A stretch of DNA of 64,000 bases from Parascedosporium putredinis (Eukaryota; Ascomycota; Sordariomycetes; Microascales; Microascaceae), in assembly GCA_949357655.1 (NCBI GenBank), contig CASHTG010000015.1, positions 186,001-250,000 on the forward strand, given 5' to 3'. A model generated the notes under the pieces. The model saw only the letters and a list, made by a program, of their open reading frames with translations. It had not been told where the DNA came from and did no database searches. Position 1 is the first letter of the stretch. Each line of letters opens with the position of its first letter. The translations under genes were made by a program, and so were the position numbers. Shown one piece after another: positions 1-12,300 of the stretch.

Positions 1-1661
1 TGGAGACGCACTGTAGCCTCGTAGCATGACGCCTACTTAGGGAAGGACTGGCCCGGTCTGACGTGGGCCGAAAGGGGGTTAAAGTGGAGAGGGTTTAGTG
101 TACTTGTAGTGCAGTGGAGAGTGAGAGGAACCGAGGCGAGGGTGCGAGCATGCATTAGAAGTTGAAAAGAAAGGTGAAGAGCCAAAGCAAAGCGGATATC
201 GCTATCGCTTTGGTAAACACGAAACGTAGTCGGCTCCACCAGAGCACTTGGAGGGATAAGTCAATCGAGATCGAGAGGATTGATAAACTCGATGACGGAT
301 CCATTGGATCTTTATCAAAAAGAAAAAGAATCGGGTGCTTCTTCTGTTTTTCTTTTCTTCTCACTACTCGTATTATCGACAGGCTCCGCCCGGGTCCGAT
401 TGAAGGAACGAGAATTTGAAATCGAACACAAATTTTTTACACCGAGCAAATGCCCTGACAAGGCCAAATTCCTGACATGCACGTCCAGGAATAGCGTATT
501 CAGTGTGCACCCACACCCGCAGGGGAAAAAGGGAAAGGTCAAATCAATTGAATTGATCGTTGAAAAGGATCCTCGGTGCGGCGGGATTCGTATGTCACAG
601 TGCCAGAGGGTCACTCTTCTTACTATCCTGGGCGAGGTTTGATAGGCTACTCGTTCGTACCCGTTGGGCGTGCCAAGGGGCAAAGTGGTACCTGGTGGGA
701 GAGGAGCGAGAAAAAAAGGGCCTGCTTCGGAAAGGGAAGGGGAAACCCAAGCCAAGGTGACACCCAGAAACACCGTGATGGGCTGGCCGGCCATCTTCTT
801 CCTGTGGCACGCCCCGTGGAGTCAGCCAGAGACACACCTTGCAAGTAGCAAGCAATAAATGGACCGACCCAGACATTCCCGAGTGCCCACACCTCCACGC
901 CCCCAAAGAGCCCAGCAGCCCAAGAGGTTGCTTGGAGTTTGTAGACACCCACCGCACGTTTATTGCACTGCCAGAACTACACACCCGCACCAGCACAACC
1001 CGCACACCCCCTTCACCATCCCGCCCCAGGGCTTCCTTCCCCTTCATATTGTTCATGGTCCCCCAGCCATCTTGGGCCGTTCCCGTCATCCAGCCATCCA
1101 CCCATTTTTTCACCTTCTCATCTTGCCTGGGGGAGCAAGCAAAAGGCCCCATTCTTCTCTGCTAGAAGGATCGATTCCATCGGCATCGTTTCTTATTATC
1201 TCCTATTCTTCTTTTTTCTCCTTCCTTCTATTCAACGCCTTTCCTTTTTTATTTCTTCTTTCTTCCCCCATTCGGACTCGACCGCCCTGTTCCTGCGTGA
1301 ATCTTCAACCACCCTCCCCATTTTCCGATCGGGGTCATTCGAAAATACGTTTTTGCCATCATCATCATCATCCCATAGTCGATACACGGGACCACGACAC
1401 ACGCGAGAGCTTCCTTGCCGGCTTGTCACGTTTTTTTCTCCCCTTTCTGCGTTGGATAGCTTTCCCTTAATCGAGAGGGACGAGTCTCTTAACCTCTTGC
1501 CCCCGCCTTTTCCGGGGCCTCAAACAACCACCCACTAGCGCGACTCGAATGGTCGAACACTCCCCTCGGGGAATCCATTCCCGCCTCCAGTCCACCGCCG
1601 ACGCCTTGATGTAATCGCTTTCGCGGCTTTTTTCCCCCTCCTTGTTCTCCTTCCAGGACCA
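1..1661. other. Intergenic, upstream region of ire1
   Basis: No gene is supported here. The reading frames present are short, overlap on both strands and show no recognisable domain. From about 1190 to 1500 the plus strand is strongly pyrimidine-rich, as is usual just upstream of transcription starts in filamentous ascomycetes, and a short CAT/ATC repeat lies near 1360-1375. The most likely content is promoter and 5' UTR of ire1 (inference). Confidence 0.6.
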
Positions 1662-4600
1662 ATGCCGCGACGGCCACCCGTTGACGGACGCCATGGGGAG
1701 GTGGTGCGCAGCGCAAGAAACTCGTGCTCGCCTGTGCAGCCCTCTTCCTGGCCTCGTGCGTCAACATTGCCGAAGCCGCCCAGAACCAACCCCGAGCCGA
1801 AGCCGCTCATAATAACCACCACACCGTGGAGCCGCCCCTGGCTGCTCAGATCAACCGACAGGTCGCTGCAGACGACATCGACGACGCGCTCAACGAGTGG
1901 GCTCATACCGTGATCCAGCCCGGTTCCGTCAAGTCGAACCCCAACCCAGCCCGCAAGAACGCGCCCGAAGCGCCCTCTCCTCCCCCTCTCACCCCTATAA
2001 CCACCAGTACGATAACTATGATCGTCAAGAACAACGCAACCAGCCGCGTTCGCGACGCAACTCCCAACAACAACAACAACAACAGCAACATCCGAATATA
2101 GACGAATACAACAATATTGCTATTCCTGATGATGCGAGCGCCCTCGCAACTTTGGCTCCGGCTCAGCCCGTTCGAGCACCGCCCGCAGGACTCCGACCCA
2201 GCGCCTCGGCAGCCGCCGGGGCTCTGGGCTCGCTTCGCCGCAGAGTGCGCGGAGTCTTGCGGACTGGGAAGTGGAAGACTTTGTTCTTATGGCGACCGTC
2301 GATGGAGATCTCTACGCCTCTGACCGTAAGACGGGCCAGAAGCGCTGGCATCTCGAAGCCGATCAGCCCCTGATCGAAACTAGCCACCATCGCGCCAACA
2401 CCTCCACCCTCGATGACGATTACCACCCCGTCGACCACTACATCTGGGCCGTCGAGCCCAGCCGCGACGGCAGCCTGTACCTCTGGATTCCGGCTGCTCC
2501 GGAGCCCACCCTCGTCAAGACAGGCTTGACCATGAAGAAGCTCGTCGAGGAGCTCGCCCCCACGCCATCGATGACCCCCGTTGCCTATCTGGGCGAGAAG
2601 AAGACGACCATGATGACGCTGGACGCCGCTACCGGCCGCGTCCTCAAGTGGTTCGGCACTAGCGGGTCCCAGGTCAACGACGCCGAGAGCTGCTTCCGCC
2701 CCAACGCCATTTACGAGGAGGAGGAATGCAGCTCCTCGGGCACCATTACTCTCGGCCGCACCGAATACACGGTCGCCGTCCAGCGACGGGACGGACGGCC
2801 CATCGCCACCATCAGGTACGCCGAGTGGGTCCTCAACACCTTTGACCACGACCTGCTCCAGCAGTACAACATGCCCCTGGACCAGTGGTACATTACTAGC
2901 CAGCACGACGGCATGGTCTACGCCTTCTCCAGCGACCGGGACAACGTGCCGCTGGCCATCGACAACGACGACGACACCCCCACCTGCGCCCTTTGCTCAA
3001 GAACAAGTTCCCCAGCCCCGTGGCCCGCGTCTTCGACGTGTGCCGGCCGCGAGGCACCTCGAGCTCCGGCAACAGCGACCGGGACTCGGAGCTCATCATC
3101 CTCCCCCAGCCCCCGCCGCCGCCCCACGACGCGCGCGCGGTGTACGAGCGCGGCAACAACGTGTTCCTCAACCGCACCGACGAGGGCAGCTGGTACGCGC
3201 TGTCGGGCCAAGCGTACCCCCTGATCCTCTCGGCCCCGACGGCCAAGATTGAGCGGCCCGAGTGGTGGCAGCTCCGCCAGTCCATCGACACCCTCTCGCC
3301 GGACCAGTTTACCGGCGCGCTCATCGGCACCCACCACCTCGACATGGTGAGCGGGCCCGGCGGCGAGCACTACCACCCGCCTACCCTGCCCCCGGCGCAG
3401 ATTGGAAGCTCGCGCGAGTCGGAGAACGAGTCGGTGCTGCGCCCGCCGCCGCTGTCCGCGGAGGACGACTACCCGCGCACCATTGGGTCCCGGGTCAAGA
3501 CGTTCCAGCAGGCGGCTGTGGACAAGCTCATGGCGTGGGTGATGAACGAGGTGTGGATTCCCATCTTTGTCATTCTCATCATTGTCTACCAAAAGGAACT
3601 CCGTCGGCAGTGCAGGCGTCTCGCCAGCAGGCGATTCTGGGTGGAGTCGGGCTTCCTGCCCAAGAGAATCGCGGCCATGGAGCACGACTCGGACTCGGAG
3701 TCGGAGGAGAAGCCTGTTGGGAAGCCGTCGGCGGCGACCGCCAGGTCTGTGGAGAAGAAGCCTGAGCGCGAGCCCGAGGCTGTGCCCGAGGCGGCTGCAC
3801 AACAGCAGGCTGACAAGGAGTTGACGCCCGCTGCCGAGCCCGAGAGCGTGTCGGAGGAAAACTCGTCGCCGGCACCCGAGGATGATAGCGTGGCGGATTC
3901 GGCGTCGTCTCGCGCAGATTCGGCCGAGGCCGAGGCCTCGTTGGGTGATCGCGTGGCGGAGAAGGGAAGCCTGCCCGTGTTGCCTGAAGAGGACGAATCG
4001 CACCGACAGGAACCGAGCAAGGAGGCTGAGGCCGAGGTGGAAGCCGTTACGACGGTGGCTCGGCCTAGTAAGCGGCGGACGGATGGCCAAGTCAACGATG
4101 TACCTGTAGAAAAGGAGAAGAAGAAGGCGCACCGCGGCCGTCGCGGGGGCGTGAAGCACCGCAAGAAGGATAAGAAGAGGGAGGCGTCGGAGGAGTCGCC
4201 GACACGGACTGATCCGATGACGGCGGTAGAGGACGCTGTAGACAAGGTGATTCGTCTCCGCGAGCCGGCGAACATGGAACCCGACGTGCACACGCTCCCC
4301 GACGACATGCAGTCGGTGGCGGGTCCCATTATCCGCATGGGCAATATCGAGGTGGACATGAACGAGCACTTGGGCACTGGCAGCAACGGCACGCTTGTGT
4401 TCTCGGGCAAGTTTGACGGGCGGGTGGTGGCGGTCAAGCGCATGCTCATCCAGTTTTACGACATTGCGTCGCAGGAGACCAAGTTGTTGCGGGAGAGCGA
4501 CGACCACCCCAACGTGATCCGGTACTTTGCGCAGCAGGTGCGCGACGGGTTCCTCTACATTGCGCTGGAGCGGTGCGCGGCTTCGCTGGCCGACGTGATT

Positions 4601-5646
4601 GAGAAGCCGCACATGTACGCGGACGTGGCTCAGGCGGGCAGGAATGACATTCCCGGCGTGCTCCTGCAAATCACCAACGGCATCAGCCACCTGCACAGCC
4701 TCCGCATCGTGCACCGCGACCTCAAGCCGCAGAACATCCTGGTCAACATGGGCAAGGATGGGCGACCCAGGCTTTTGGTGTCGGACTTTGGCCTGTGCAA
4801 GAAGTTGGAGGGCGGGCAGTCGTCGTTTGGCGCGACGACGGGCCGGGCGGCGGGCACGTCGGGATGGCGGGCGCCAGAGCTCCTCATCGACGACGACGGA
4901 TCGGTGATGGCGGACAGCACGCACAGCGGGTCCGGGTCGGTGCTGGTGGGGGACCACAACATGCTGCCCAAGAGCCGGGCGACGCGGTCGATTGACATCT
5001 TTAGCCTGGGCCTCGTCTTCTTCTACGTGCTGACCAACGGCTGCCACCCGTTTGACTGCGGGGACCGGTACATGCGGGAGGTCAACATCCGCAAGGGCAA
5101 CTACAGCCTGGACCTGTTGGACTCGCTCGGGGACTTTGCCTACGAGGCCAAGGACCTGGTGAGCTCGATGCTGAGCCAGGACCCCAAGACGCGGCCGACG
5201 GCGCGGGAGGTGATGGCGCACCCGTTCTTCTGGACGACCAAGACGCGGCTGCAGTTCCTCTGCGACGTGTCGGACCACTTTGAAAGGAGCCGCGGGACCC
5301 GCCGAGCGCGGCGCTCCAGGAGCTGGAGGCGCACGCGCCCGACGTGACGCGGGGCGATTTCCTCAAGCACCTCCCGCGGGACTTTATCGACTCGCTGGGC
5401 AAGCAGCGCAAGTACACGGGCTCGCGGCTCCTGGACCTGCTGCGGGCGCTGCGCAACAAGAAGAACCACTACGAGGACATGCCGGATTCGCTGAAGCGGT
5501 CGATTGGTTCGTTGCCCGACGGGTACTTGGCGTTTTGGACGGTGCGGTTCCCGAAGCTGTTGCTGGTGTGTTGGAATGTGGTGTATCAGGTGCAGTGGGA
5601 TTCGGCGGATCGGTTCAAGGAGTATTATGAGCCTGTGAGGACGTGA
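1662..5646 (+). CDS. ire1: Ire1: ER-stress sensor kinase/endoribonuclease (frame-broken)
   Basis: This is the ER membrane sensor of the unfolded protein response; in fungi it splices HAC1-type mRNA. In order the sequence shows: start MPRRPP at 1662, a signal-peptide core (KLVLACAALFLASC, about 1715-1760), a Gln run (about 2065-2090), a beta-propeller luminal domain (VDGDLYA, TGQKRW), one membrane segment (WIPIFVILIIVY, about 3553-3589), an acidic linker, a basic segment (about 4110-4185), a kinase domain with VAVK lysine (4436-4438), HRDLKPQN (4712-4735) and DFG (4784-4792), and a KEN RNase domain with RALRNKKNH, whose last His aligns with the yeast catalytic His. The frame changes five times: about 1680-1712, 1976-1996, 2160-2180, 2975-2993 and 5283-5285. 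Each step has the sign of one missing base; at the last, an AAA run one base longer restores the family sequence. No intron is needed. The start is uncertain because the first break lies beside it. Confidence 0.93.
4110..4187 (+). other. Ire1 basic linker (HAC1-type mRNA docking segment)
   Basis: Just before the kinase domain the Ire1 reading frame carries a dense cluster of Lys/Arg with the motif HRGRRGG followed by KHRKKDKKR. Yeast Ire1 has a similar positively charged segment at the same place, known to help recruit HAC1 mRNA to Ire1 clusters. The alignment is by eye; the docking role here is inferred. Confidence 0.6.
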
Positions 5647-7421
5647 TGAGGGGAAGGGGTTTTCTTGGTTTCGTTTTGGCCTTTTTTTTTTTTTTGGTTT
5701 GGTTTGGTTTGGATCTTGGTCACTTTTCTTTCGAAAAGGGTTTCGGGTATCTATTTTGCAAGTGTATAACAGGCTAGATTGAATATATGAAAAGGAAGGT
5801 TTGGCTATTATCAAGTTGGCTCTGCTATCTCTCTATTGACTATGTATTGTGATCTATCAAGGACCTCTTTCTGTCTACATGTAAGAACAGCAGCGGCATG
5901 CTTGAGATGTGTTTTTTTCTTGCTTCATCGGGACATGGATCGAAATCGTATATCTCGCGTCTTGCCAACGAGACGTCATGTCACTACTTCCCACATATGC
6001 TTCCTACATGTTTGCTGATACGTCTCGGGGCAAGTCGCGGTCCGAAGCATGGTGAGGCAGCTTAACCGAAAAAGTGCAATCTCTTTTATTTTATATATAG
6101 TTTTTTTTCCATTCCCTTATCTGTACAGGTTTCCTATCACGTCTCTTTCCGTCAAATGAAACAGAATAAATCAGACGAGAAGCAAAAATGGGGAAAACGT
6201 CTTGTCCCAAAACCGCCGAAGGTTCCGAAGGATTTGGCGATGATGATATGCGGGGATCGTTCCCTTTTTCCCACCATCCTTCTTTTTCTTCATCAGACGA
6301 ACCAAACATATATTCTCTTGTCGAACATCTCTTCTTCCTAAACAAGACCCAAAAATATCTATCCACGATCAGAAAATCAGCAACAAACCCCTTCGCAGAT
6401 ATAAATAGTCCCATAACCAAAATCACCGACAGCGAACCAAGAGGTCCAAGCCATTTCCCATTCCTGCTTCCTGCTTCCTACTCCCACCCACCCCCTCCAC
6501 ACCAATCCTCCCTCCCGCCGTCCACCATCCACTCACATCTTACCCGTTCCTAACCGTCCCACCCCACCCGCAACCCTTCCCCCTTTCCATGTTCCCTCCA
6601 CCACGGGCGCAGGGGATGCCGTCACGGGCTGCCCAAGGAGGAGGGAGGATATTAGAGCGGACGCGGACAAAGGAGGGAGACGACCTTTTTCCCCATAACA
6701 TCGTCTCCTTCCAGTCTTTTCCTACCCTTTGCCTGTTGTGCACCTGATTTTCCGTTTGTCTTCTTTTCGGCTCCCTTGCTCGCTCGGTTTCTTGCTTTCT
6801 TGCTCTTTTTCAGTTTTTGTTTCCCTTCGTCTGCCCATGTCTTTTCTCCCTTCTTGATGCCCCTTTTGTTCTTCTGTTGCTGTTGCTCTTGGTACAATTT
6901 TAACATGACGTCAAGTCTCCCGAAACTAACATCTTCTTGGTCGAGTCTCGAGTATCATCACAACACGCGCGGACACGATATCTCAACGTCAAAGTGAAAC
7001 CTCCTGGCCCATCGACATGTCTCTAGAAAGACTACATGTAGAGACCAAGTCCCTTGACTCAGATGTCCGAACCGTGTCGCTTTCGAAACTCTAGCCCACA
7101 TCATTTCACGACAACAATAGGCAAAGCACCACACAATATCAACGTGAAAAATAAACAGAGTGTGAGAGAGAAAGAGAGCGATAAAAACGCCCCCGTATAT
7201 CAATGTCAATGCCTTCGTCTTTATTTTGCCAGACTCCCTTCATTCTCATGACATTCGCCCTTGTCCGTCTTTTCTTCTTCTTCTTCTTCTTCTAGGTCAT
7301 CGCCTTCTTCCTATTTTGGAATCCTGTCAAATTACACATCTATGGAACCTCCGAGGCGCGCGCAAAGGGAAAGAAAGTCACAAGAGAAAGGAACCGCCAA
7401 CAAAAAAGCCCTCGGTTTACT
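5647..7421. other. Convergent intergenic region between ire1 and fad2
   Basis: Both neighbours end here, so the region should hold their 3' UTRs and terminators. It is AT-richer than the genes, with poly-T tracts (5681-5695 and about 6103-6110) and a TTC run near 7270-7292. No frame shows a domain or good codon use. Confidence 0.6.
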
Positions 7422-9045
7422 CTAGTTGGACTGCGCCAGCGCCTTGTACTGCTCCGAGTTGAGGGGCTTGGGGCCAATGCCGTTGCGGTTGCGGAAGAAG
7501 AGAATCTTCTTGCCCGCGCCCTTGGCGCCGGCACTAGGCTCAACCCACTGGCAAGACCTCGCCGAGGTATACATGGCTCGGAGGAAGCCCCACGGGCCGT
7601 CCTTGGTATCAGCACGGTAGTGCTTGCCCATGACCTTTCGGATGGCATCCGACGCCTCGTCGGCGTTGTAAAAGGGAATGGTGCTGACATAGTGGTGGAG
7701 GACGTGGGTCTCGATGATGCCGTGAAGGAGGTGGCGGCCGATGAAGCCCATCTCACGGTCGATGGTCGCGGCAGCGCCACGGACAAAGTTCCACTCCTCC
7801 GAGTGGTAGTGAGGAGCGAGGGGTCGGTGTGCTGGAGGTAGGTAATGGCGACTAACAAGGGAGACGAATGGTTAGCACACTTGGTCCGTCAGACGACACA
7901 TAAACCGAACAAGCCCTCCCGTGCGAGGCATCCAACGAGGACGCTCTGCGTAACCCGATCGAGGCCATGGAACACCGAGGCGAAATGGATAACTCTAAAA
8001 AAATTAAAAAAATTCACGACTTACCAAGCCAGTGGTTGACCCAGAGGTAGGGAATAAAGTACCACACGAGCATGTTGGACCAGCCGAAACGGTTACCGAG
8101 GTAGTAGAGGGCGGAACCGGCCAGAATGATGCCAATATCGCTCATGACAATAAGACCAGCGTGCTTGTTGTCGTAGAGGGGGCTGCGGGGGTCGAAGTGG
8201 TTGACACCACCGCCGGTACCATTGTGCTTGCCCTTTCCCCTACCCTCACGCTGGCGTTCGTGGTGGTTGTGGCCGGTGACGTTGGTCATGAGATAGTTGG
8301 GCCAGCCGACGAGCTGCTGGGCGATGAGCATCATGAGGTTGTAGATGGGGGTCTCCTCGGTCAACTCGCCGAGCTCGTGCGCCATCTTGCCGAGGCGGGT
8401 GGCCTGCTCCTCGCGAGTGCGGGGCACGAAGACCATGTCGCGCTCCATGTTGCCAGTGGCCTTGTGGTGAGCAGAGTGGGAGAGCTGCCAGCTGAAGTAG
8501 GGCACGAGGAGCGAGGAGTGGAGAACCCAGCCGGTGAAGTTGTTGATGGCCTTGGACTCGGAGAAGGCGCCGTGGCCGCACTCGTGGGCAATGACCCAGA
8601 GACCGGTGCCGAAGAAGCCTTGAAGCACCGTGTAGAGGGCCCAGAGACCGGCGCGGGCGGGCGTCGAGGGAATGGTCTCGGGGGTCACGTAGTTGTGGAA
8701 GATGTAGAAGGTGGTGGCGAGGCACACGATATCGCGGAAGATGTACAAGTAGCCCTTGAGAGCGGACCGCTTGAAGCAGTGGGCGGGGATGGCATCGCGA
8801 ATCTCCTTGATGGTGAAATCCGGAGGCTCAAAGGCGTTGCCGTAGGCGTCCAGGAGCACGCCCAAATCCTTCTGCTCGACCGCCTCCTCCGAGGCAAGCG
8901 ACGACAGCGAGGTAGACGAGGCCGAGGGCCGGGGAGAATCGACGGGCGAGACATCCGCCGTGGAAGGAGACGAGTATTCGGAATCGAGACGAGACACACC
9001 GCGACGAGTGGCCCGCTTGGCGGGAAGGGAGGTTGTGGAGGCCAT
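7422..9045 (-). CDS. fad2: Oleate delta-12 fatty acid desaturase
   Basis: This ER membrane enzyme introduces the delta-12 double bond into oleate to make linoleate. Exon 1 (8025-9045) starts MASTTSLPAK and carries His box 1 HECGH and His box 2 HSAHH; exon 2 (7422-7851) carries His box 3 HVLHH. Intron 7852-8024 has GTAAGT/TAG ends and joins in frame as NHWLVAITYLQ. The hydrophobic blocks, the NMERDMVFVP loop and the total length of about 480 residues fit fungal delta-12 enzymes. Substrate specificity against delta-15 desaturases rests on overall resemblance only. The frame breaks once, at about 7811-7815, where one missing C after DPSL separates the exon 2 start from the frame holding the third His box. 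It converges with ire1. Confidence 0.93.
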
Positions 9046-9083
9046 GATTAGGTTTTGGGGGAGGATGGGCCGATTGCTATGGT

Positions 9084-9350
9084 CTGCAATGCCTTTCGAG
9101 GTTAGATGGGAGGAGGCAAGAGGACGAAAGAACAAAAAAGAAGAGTTGATCTCTCGGGATCTCTAGGAAACGAGGTTCGACGAAAAAGACACACCGATGC
9201 CAACGGGGTCCAACAATAAGGGAGGGGAGGGGGGATGATGAAGATAATAGAGGCCCTACGGAGAAAGGGAAAAGAAAAAAAAAGAAAAAGGGAAAGGGGT
9301 GTGTGGGTGGGAAACGGGAGCCGGGGGCTTATTATTCACTCTGGACTTAC
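9084..9350 (-). other. Probable 5' UTR intron of fad2
   Basis: On the minus strand a strong donor (AAG|GTAAGT, donor G at 9350) and an acceptor (TTGCAG, ending at 9084) bracket 267 bp just upstream of the fad2 start codon at 9045. Neither flank codes for anything plausible, so the intron would lie in the leader. Inferred from splice signals only. Confidence 0.45.
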
Positions 9351-12300
9351 CTTGCCGGCAGACTTTAGACGGGGGTGAGGGAAGGAGGGTCGGCGTGTTG
9401 GGTCCTTTGCCTCCTCTCTGGTAGGTTGGGGATAGTTTGAACAAAACGCCTAGACTTGCGCCTTCCCTTTCTTTTTTTTTTCTTCAAGGCCTCAGACACG
9501 TGAAAGAGGATGGATCAGGAGAGACTGGAACGCGACAAGGAAAGCCGAAGCCAGCAGGGGGAAAGACAATAACAGGTGAGGGACGGTAATCGGCCGTCGA
9601 TGATTTGTTGTTCTCTTTTTTAATTCTCGTCTTCTCCGGGGTCTTTTTATTTTTTTCCCTTCCTAGCCATGGATGGACTCTTTTCCCTGGTCTGTTAGTT
9701 TTTTATGCCTTTTCTCCGAGTGTCTTCTTTTTCTTTTTTTCTTTTTTCCCTCTCTTTTTTCTTTTTCTTTTCTTCTTCCGTTTGGACATTCAACCATTCC
9801 CGCAAGTGCTGTTTTACAAAGAGCGGCCCCCAGAATTCAGTACAGGGTACAATAAAGTGCATGCATTGGTACTACGATTGTCCTGTACTAGTACGTATGT
9901 CGGAGGATCCATCCGATCTCTGTGGTTGGGGAAAGCACCATGGATGGGCGGGATGGAAATTTTCAGGCCCCGGCCTGCATCTCGTTCTGTCTGGTACCTG
10001 TTGGGTGGGCAAGTGGGCTGCTATGGGCTGTCTCCCCTTCCGATCACTGCCAAACCCCTTTTTCTCCCTTCAACGTTCTCTTTCCCCCTGAAAATCGCCG
10101 CTCGCCCCCTATCACCGCTTGGGAAGGAACGAAGCCCAGCGAGCTCTAGCCCAGGCAATTGCCTCGATGTCGCCTTCCGCCACACCCAAACTTTGTTGGG
10201 GCATGTGGGGGCGGGGGTGGGATTGGTGTCGACAAAGCCCAGCACTTGCCAGGTCGGTTCCCGGACGAGTGGTGCGTCAGACTGCAGTGCCTGTCTGAGG
10301 CGACTGGTCTGACAGGACAGCTATGAATCAACGAACCAACCCTCCCTTTCCCTCCCTAGTTCCTTAGTTTTGAGGCGGTTTACCAGCCACGACGTGACAG
10401 GCTGTGGACCGAGAGAGCTAGCTGACAAGAAAAGAGAGGAGAAAAGAAAAAGAAACAAAAAGAAAAAAGAAACCAATACCACCTTCGACTCAAGACACAA
10501 GGAACTGGCTGGCCCATTCAACCTCCAGAGTCTCACATCACATCAAGCATGATGTCGAGTCAAAACCCGAAATGGGAGAATGAGTGCCGCGTGGAGGCGG
10601 GCTGAACGCTTCCCGCCCCGGCAGCACAGCTGGGCGTGCTTTTTCTTTCCTTTGTTTTTCTTTTTCTTGCACATCTCCAAGCCGGGCCTGTCCCAGTGGT
10701 CCATCCTTGATCCCCCATTCGGCGATAACTTGGACAGCCTGGAGTTCCCGATCTTTGTCCTTGAGTTGAGGGTCCCTCAAGAGTGGGGGAGCTTCAAGGT
10801 AGGTGGACGATGCGCCGATACTTTCCCTTCTGGTCGTTGCCGTGGACCAACAAATGGTGCTATCGTTCAGAGCATTTCCCAACATTGAAAGGGACATGGA
10901 ACCAGTCTACCCGATTCTTTTTCTCCCACTCACTCCATTTGCCTACCCTCCTCGCACCACCCACAACCACCTTCTGCTGCCCGCGGCCTCCTTGGCAATC
11001 TTGCACCGAACGTGGCATGGGGGCTCTTCGCTTCAGCGGCTAACCCGCCCGATGGTGGCCATCTCGCAATCCGAGCGGGGTTGGAAGAACAAGTTCCAGA
11101 TCGAGCCAGGTAATGACTTGCATTGGTCTAATGCCAGCTTGGACCAGCTGCTCGATCAAACGAGCTTGCGGACCGCCGAGACTTGACTATTTCTGTGCCT
11201 CTCCTGCAGACATGGTCATCTTTTTTGGCGCCAGAGTCCTCTTTGATAGGGGAGGCAATGTCTCTTTTCTTACTTGCCCCTCACCGTGAGATCGACAGAC
11301 TGCTATAAACAGAAGATCACACCGCCCTTTTTCTGAAGGCGTGGAACGATTCAACCCGATTTCTGCTCGTCGAGATCCTTTTCAAAGAGCCTCGAGGCCG
11401 GGGTCTAGGACGTATGAAGTATAAACCGTCGTCGTTACAACCTCAAACCACCCCACCAAGCCGAGGGGCCAATGAACGGGCACGAGGTATCAAGAGGAGT
11501 TTCTCGAACAGACACCAGAAGCCCATGTGTGTGAGGCCTCCTCGAGAAGCTCAATGCAAACGAGAATGACAAGTACCTTGCTCACGAACGAGCACGACGG
11601 CTCTTGGAAAGAAAGAAAAAGAAAAGAAAACAAACAAAAAAAAAAAAGGAGAAAAAAAACAAATGGAGCAAAGGAAGAGAAGCCGCTTCGTCTTGGCGAG
11701 GGGCGTGTCCCAACAAAATTCTATGCGGGGCCCCAACAGAACGTTTAATGGAAGGTGGAGGGGTACATTGTCCCACACTCACCCACCCACATCGCCTCCA
11801 GGTACCCGCCATCACCTCTTTAAAGCAGGCAAGTTGCTAGTCTATCTGTTTTTTTCTTTTCTTTTTAGTGCCTGTCGCTTAGGGGAATTAGGGAAGAAAA
11901 CAGGAAGTTTCAGCGACGCCAATCTCTCTTTCAGGGTGGGGAGCTTTCTATATCCCGAGGCACGTAGCACAAGGAGGGAATGGAGGTTTTGACATGTGGG
12001 AGGCTGGCCCAGTGCTCTCGTCCCTGTTTTCTGCTTGGGACGTTGGACAGCACAGTCTGTCTAGTCTGGGGGACGGCCATGCCGTTTCAGAGGGCATTTC
12101 GGTGCTGTGGACCCGGCGGGAGCTGCCACCTCCTCTCCCTTCACACAACCACAAAGTAGAAGCCGGGTCCCACTTTAATTGGTACTGAACTCTTTTTTTC
12201 GACTCGAGCGTCTCCTCCTGTCTCCCGCCCAGAGGACGCTTTTTTGCTGGCGGCCCCTCTTCTGCTTGTCCACCTCGTTGCCGGCCCGGCAGCACGGCTG

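Noticed and set aside
2918..5278. 786-codon open frame antisense to ire1
   Set aside because: It is the complement of the GC-rich Ire1 kinase exon and shows only Arg/Leu/Val-rich shadow composition with no domain.
1662..5646. Programmed ribosomal frameshifting in ire1 and other genes
   Set aside because: Breaks occur in many unrelated genes, at different motifs, with the same missing-base sign, and no slippery heptamer or pseudoknot context is shared.
8032..9051. 339-codon plus-strand frame over fad2
   Set aside because: Antisense shadow of the desaturase exon, which carries three His boxes in the opposite strand.
9605..10312. 235-codon plus-strand frame
   Set aside because: Begins with a T-rich tract giving Phe/Leu/Ser low complexity, no domain, and overlaps other frames equally long.
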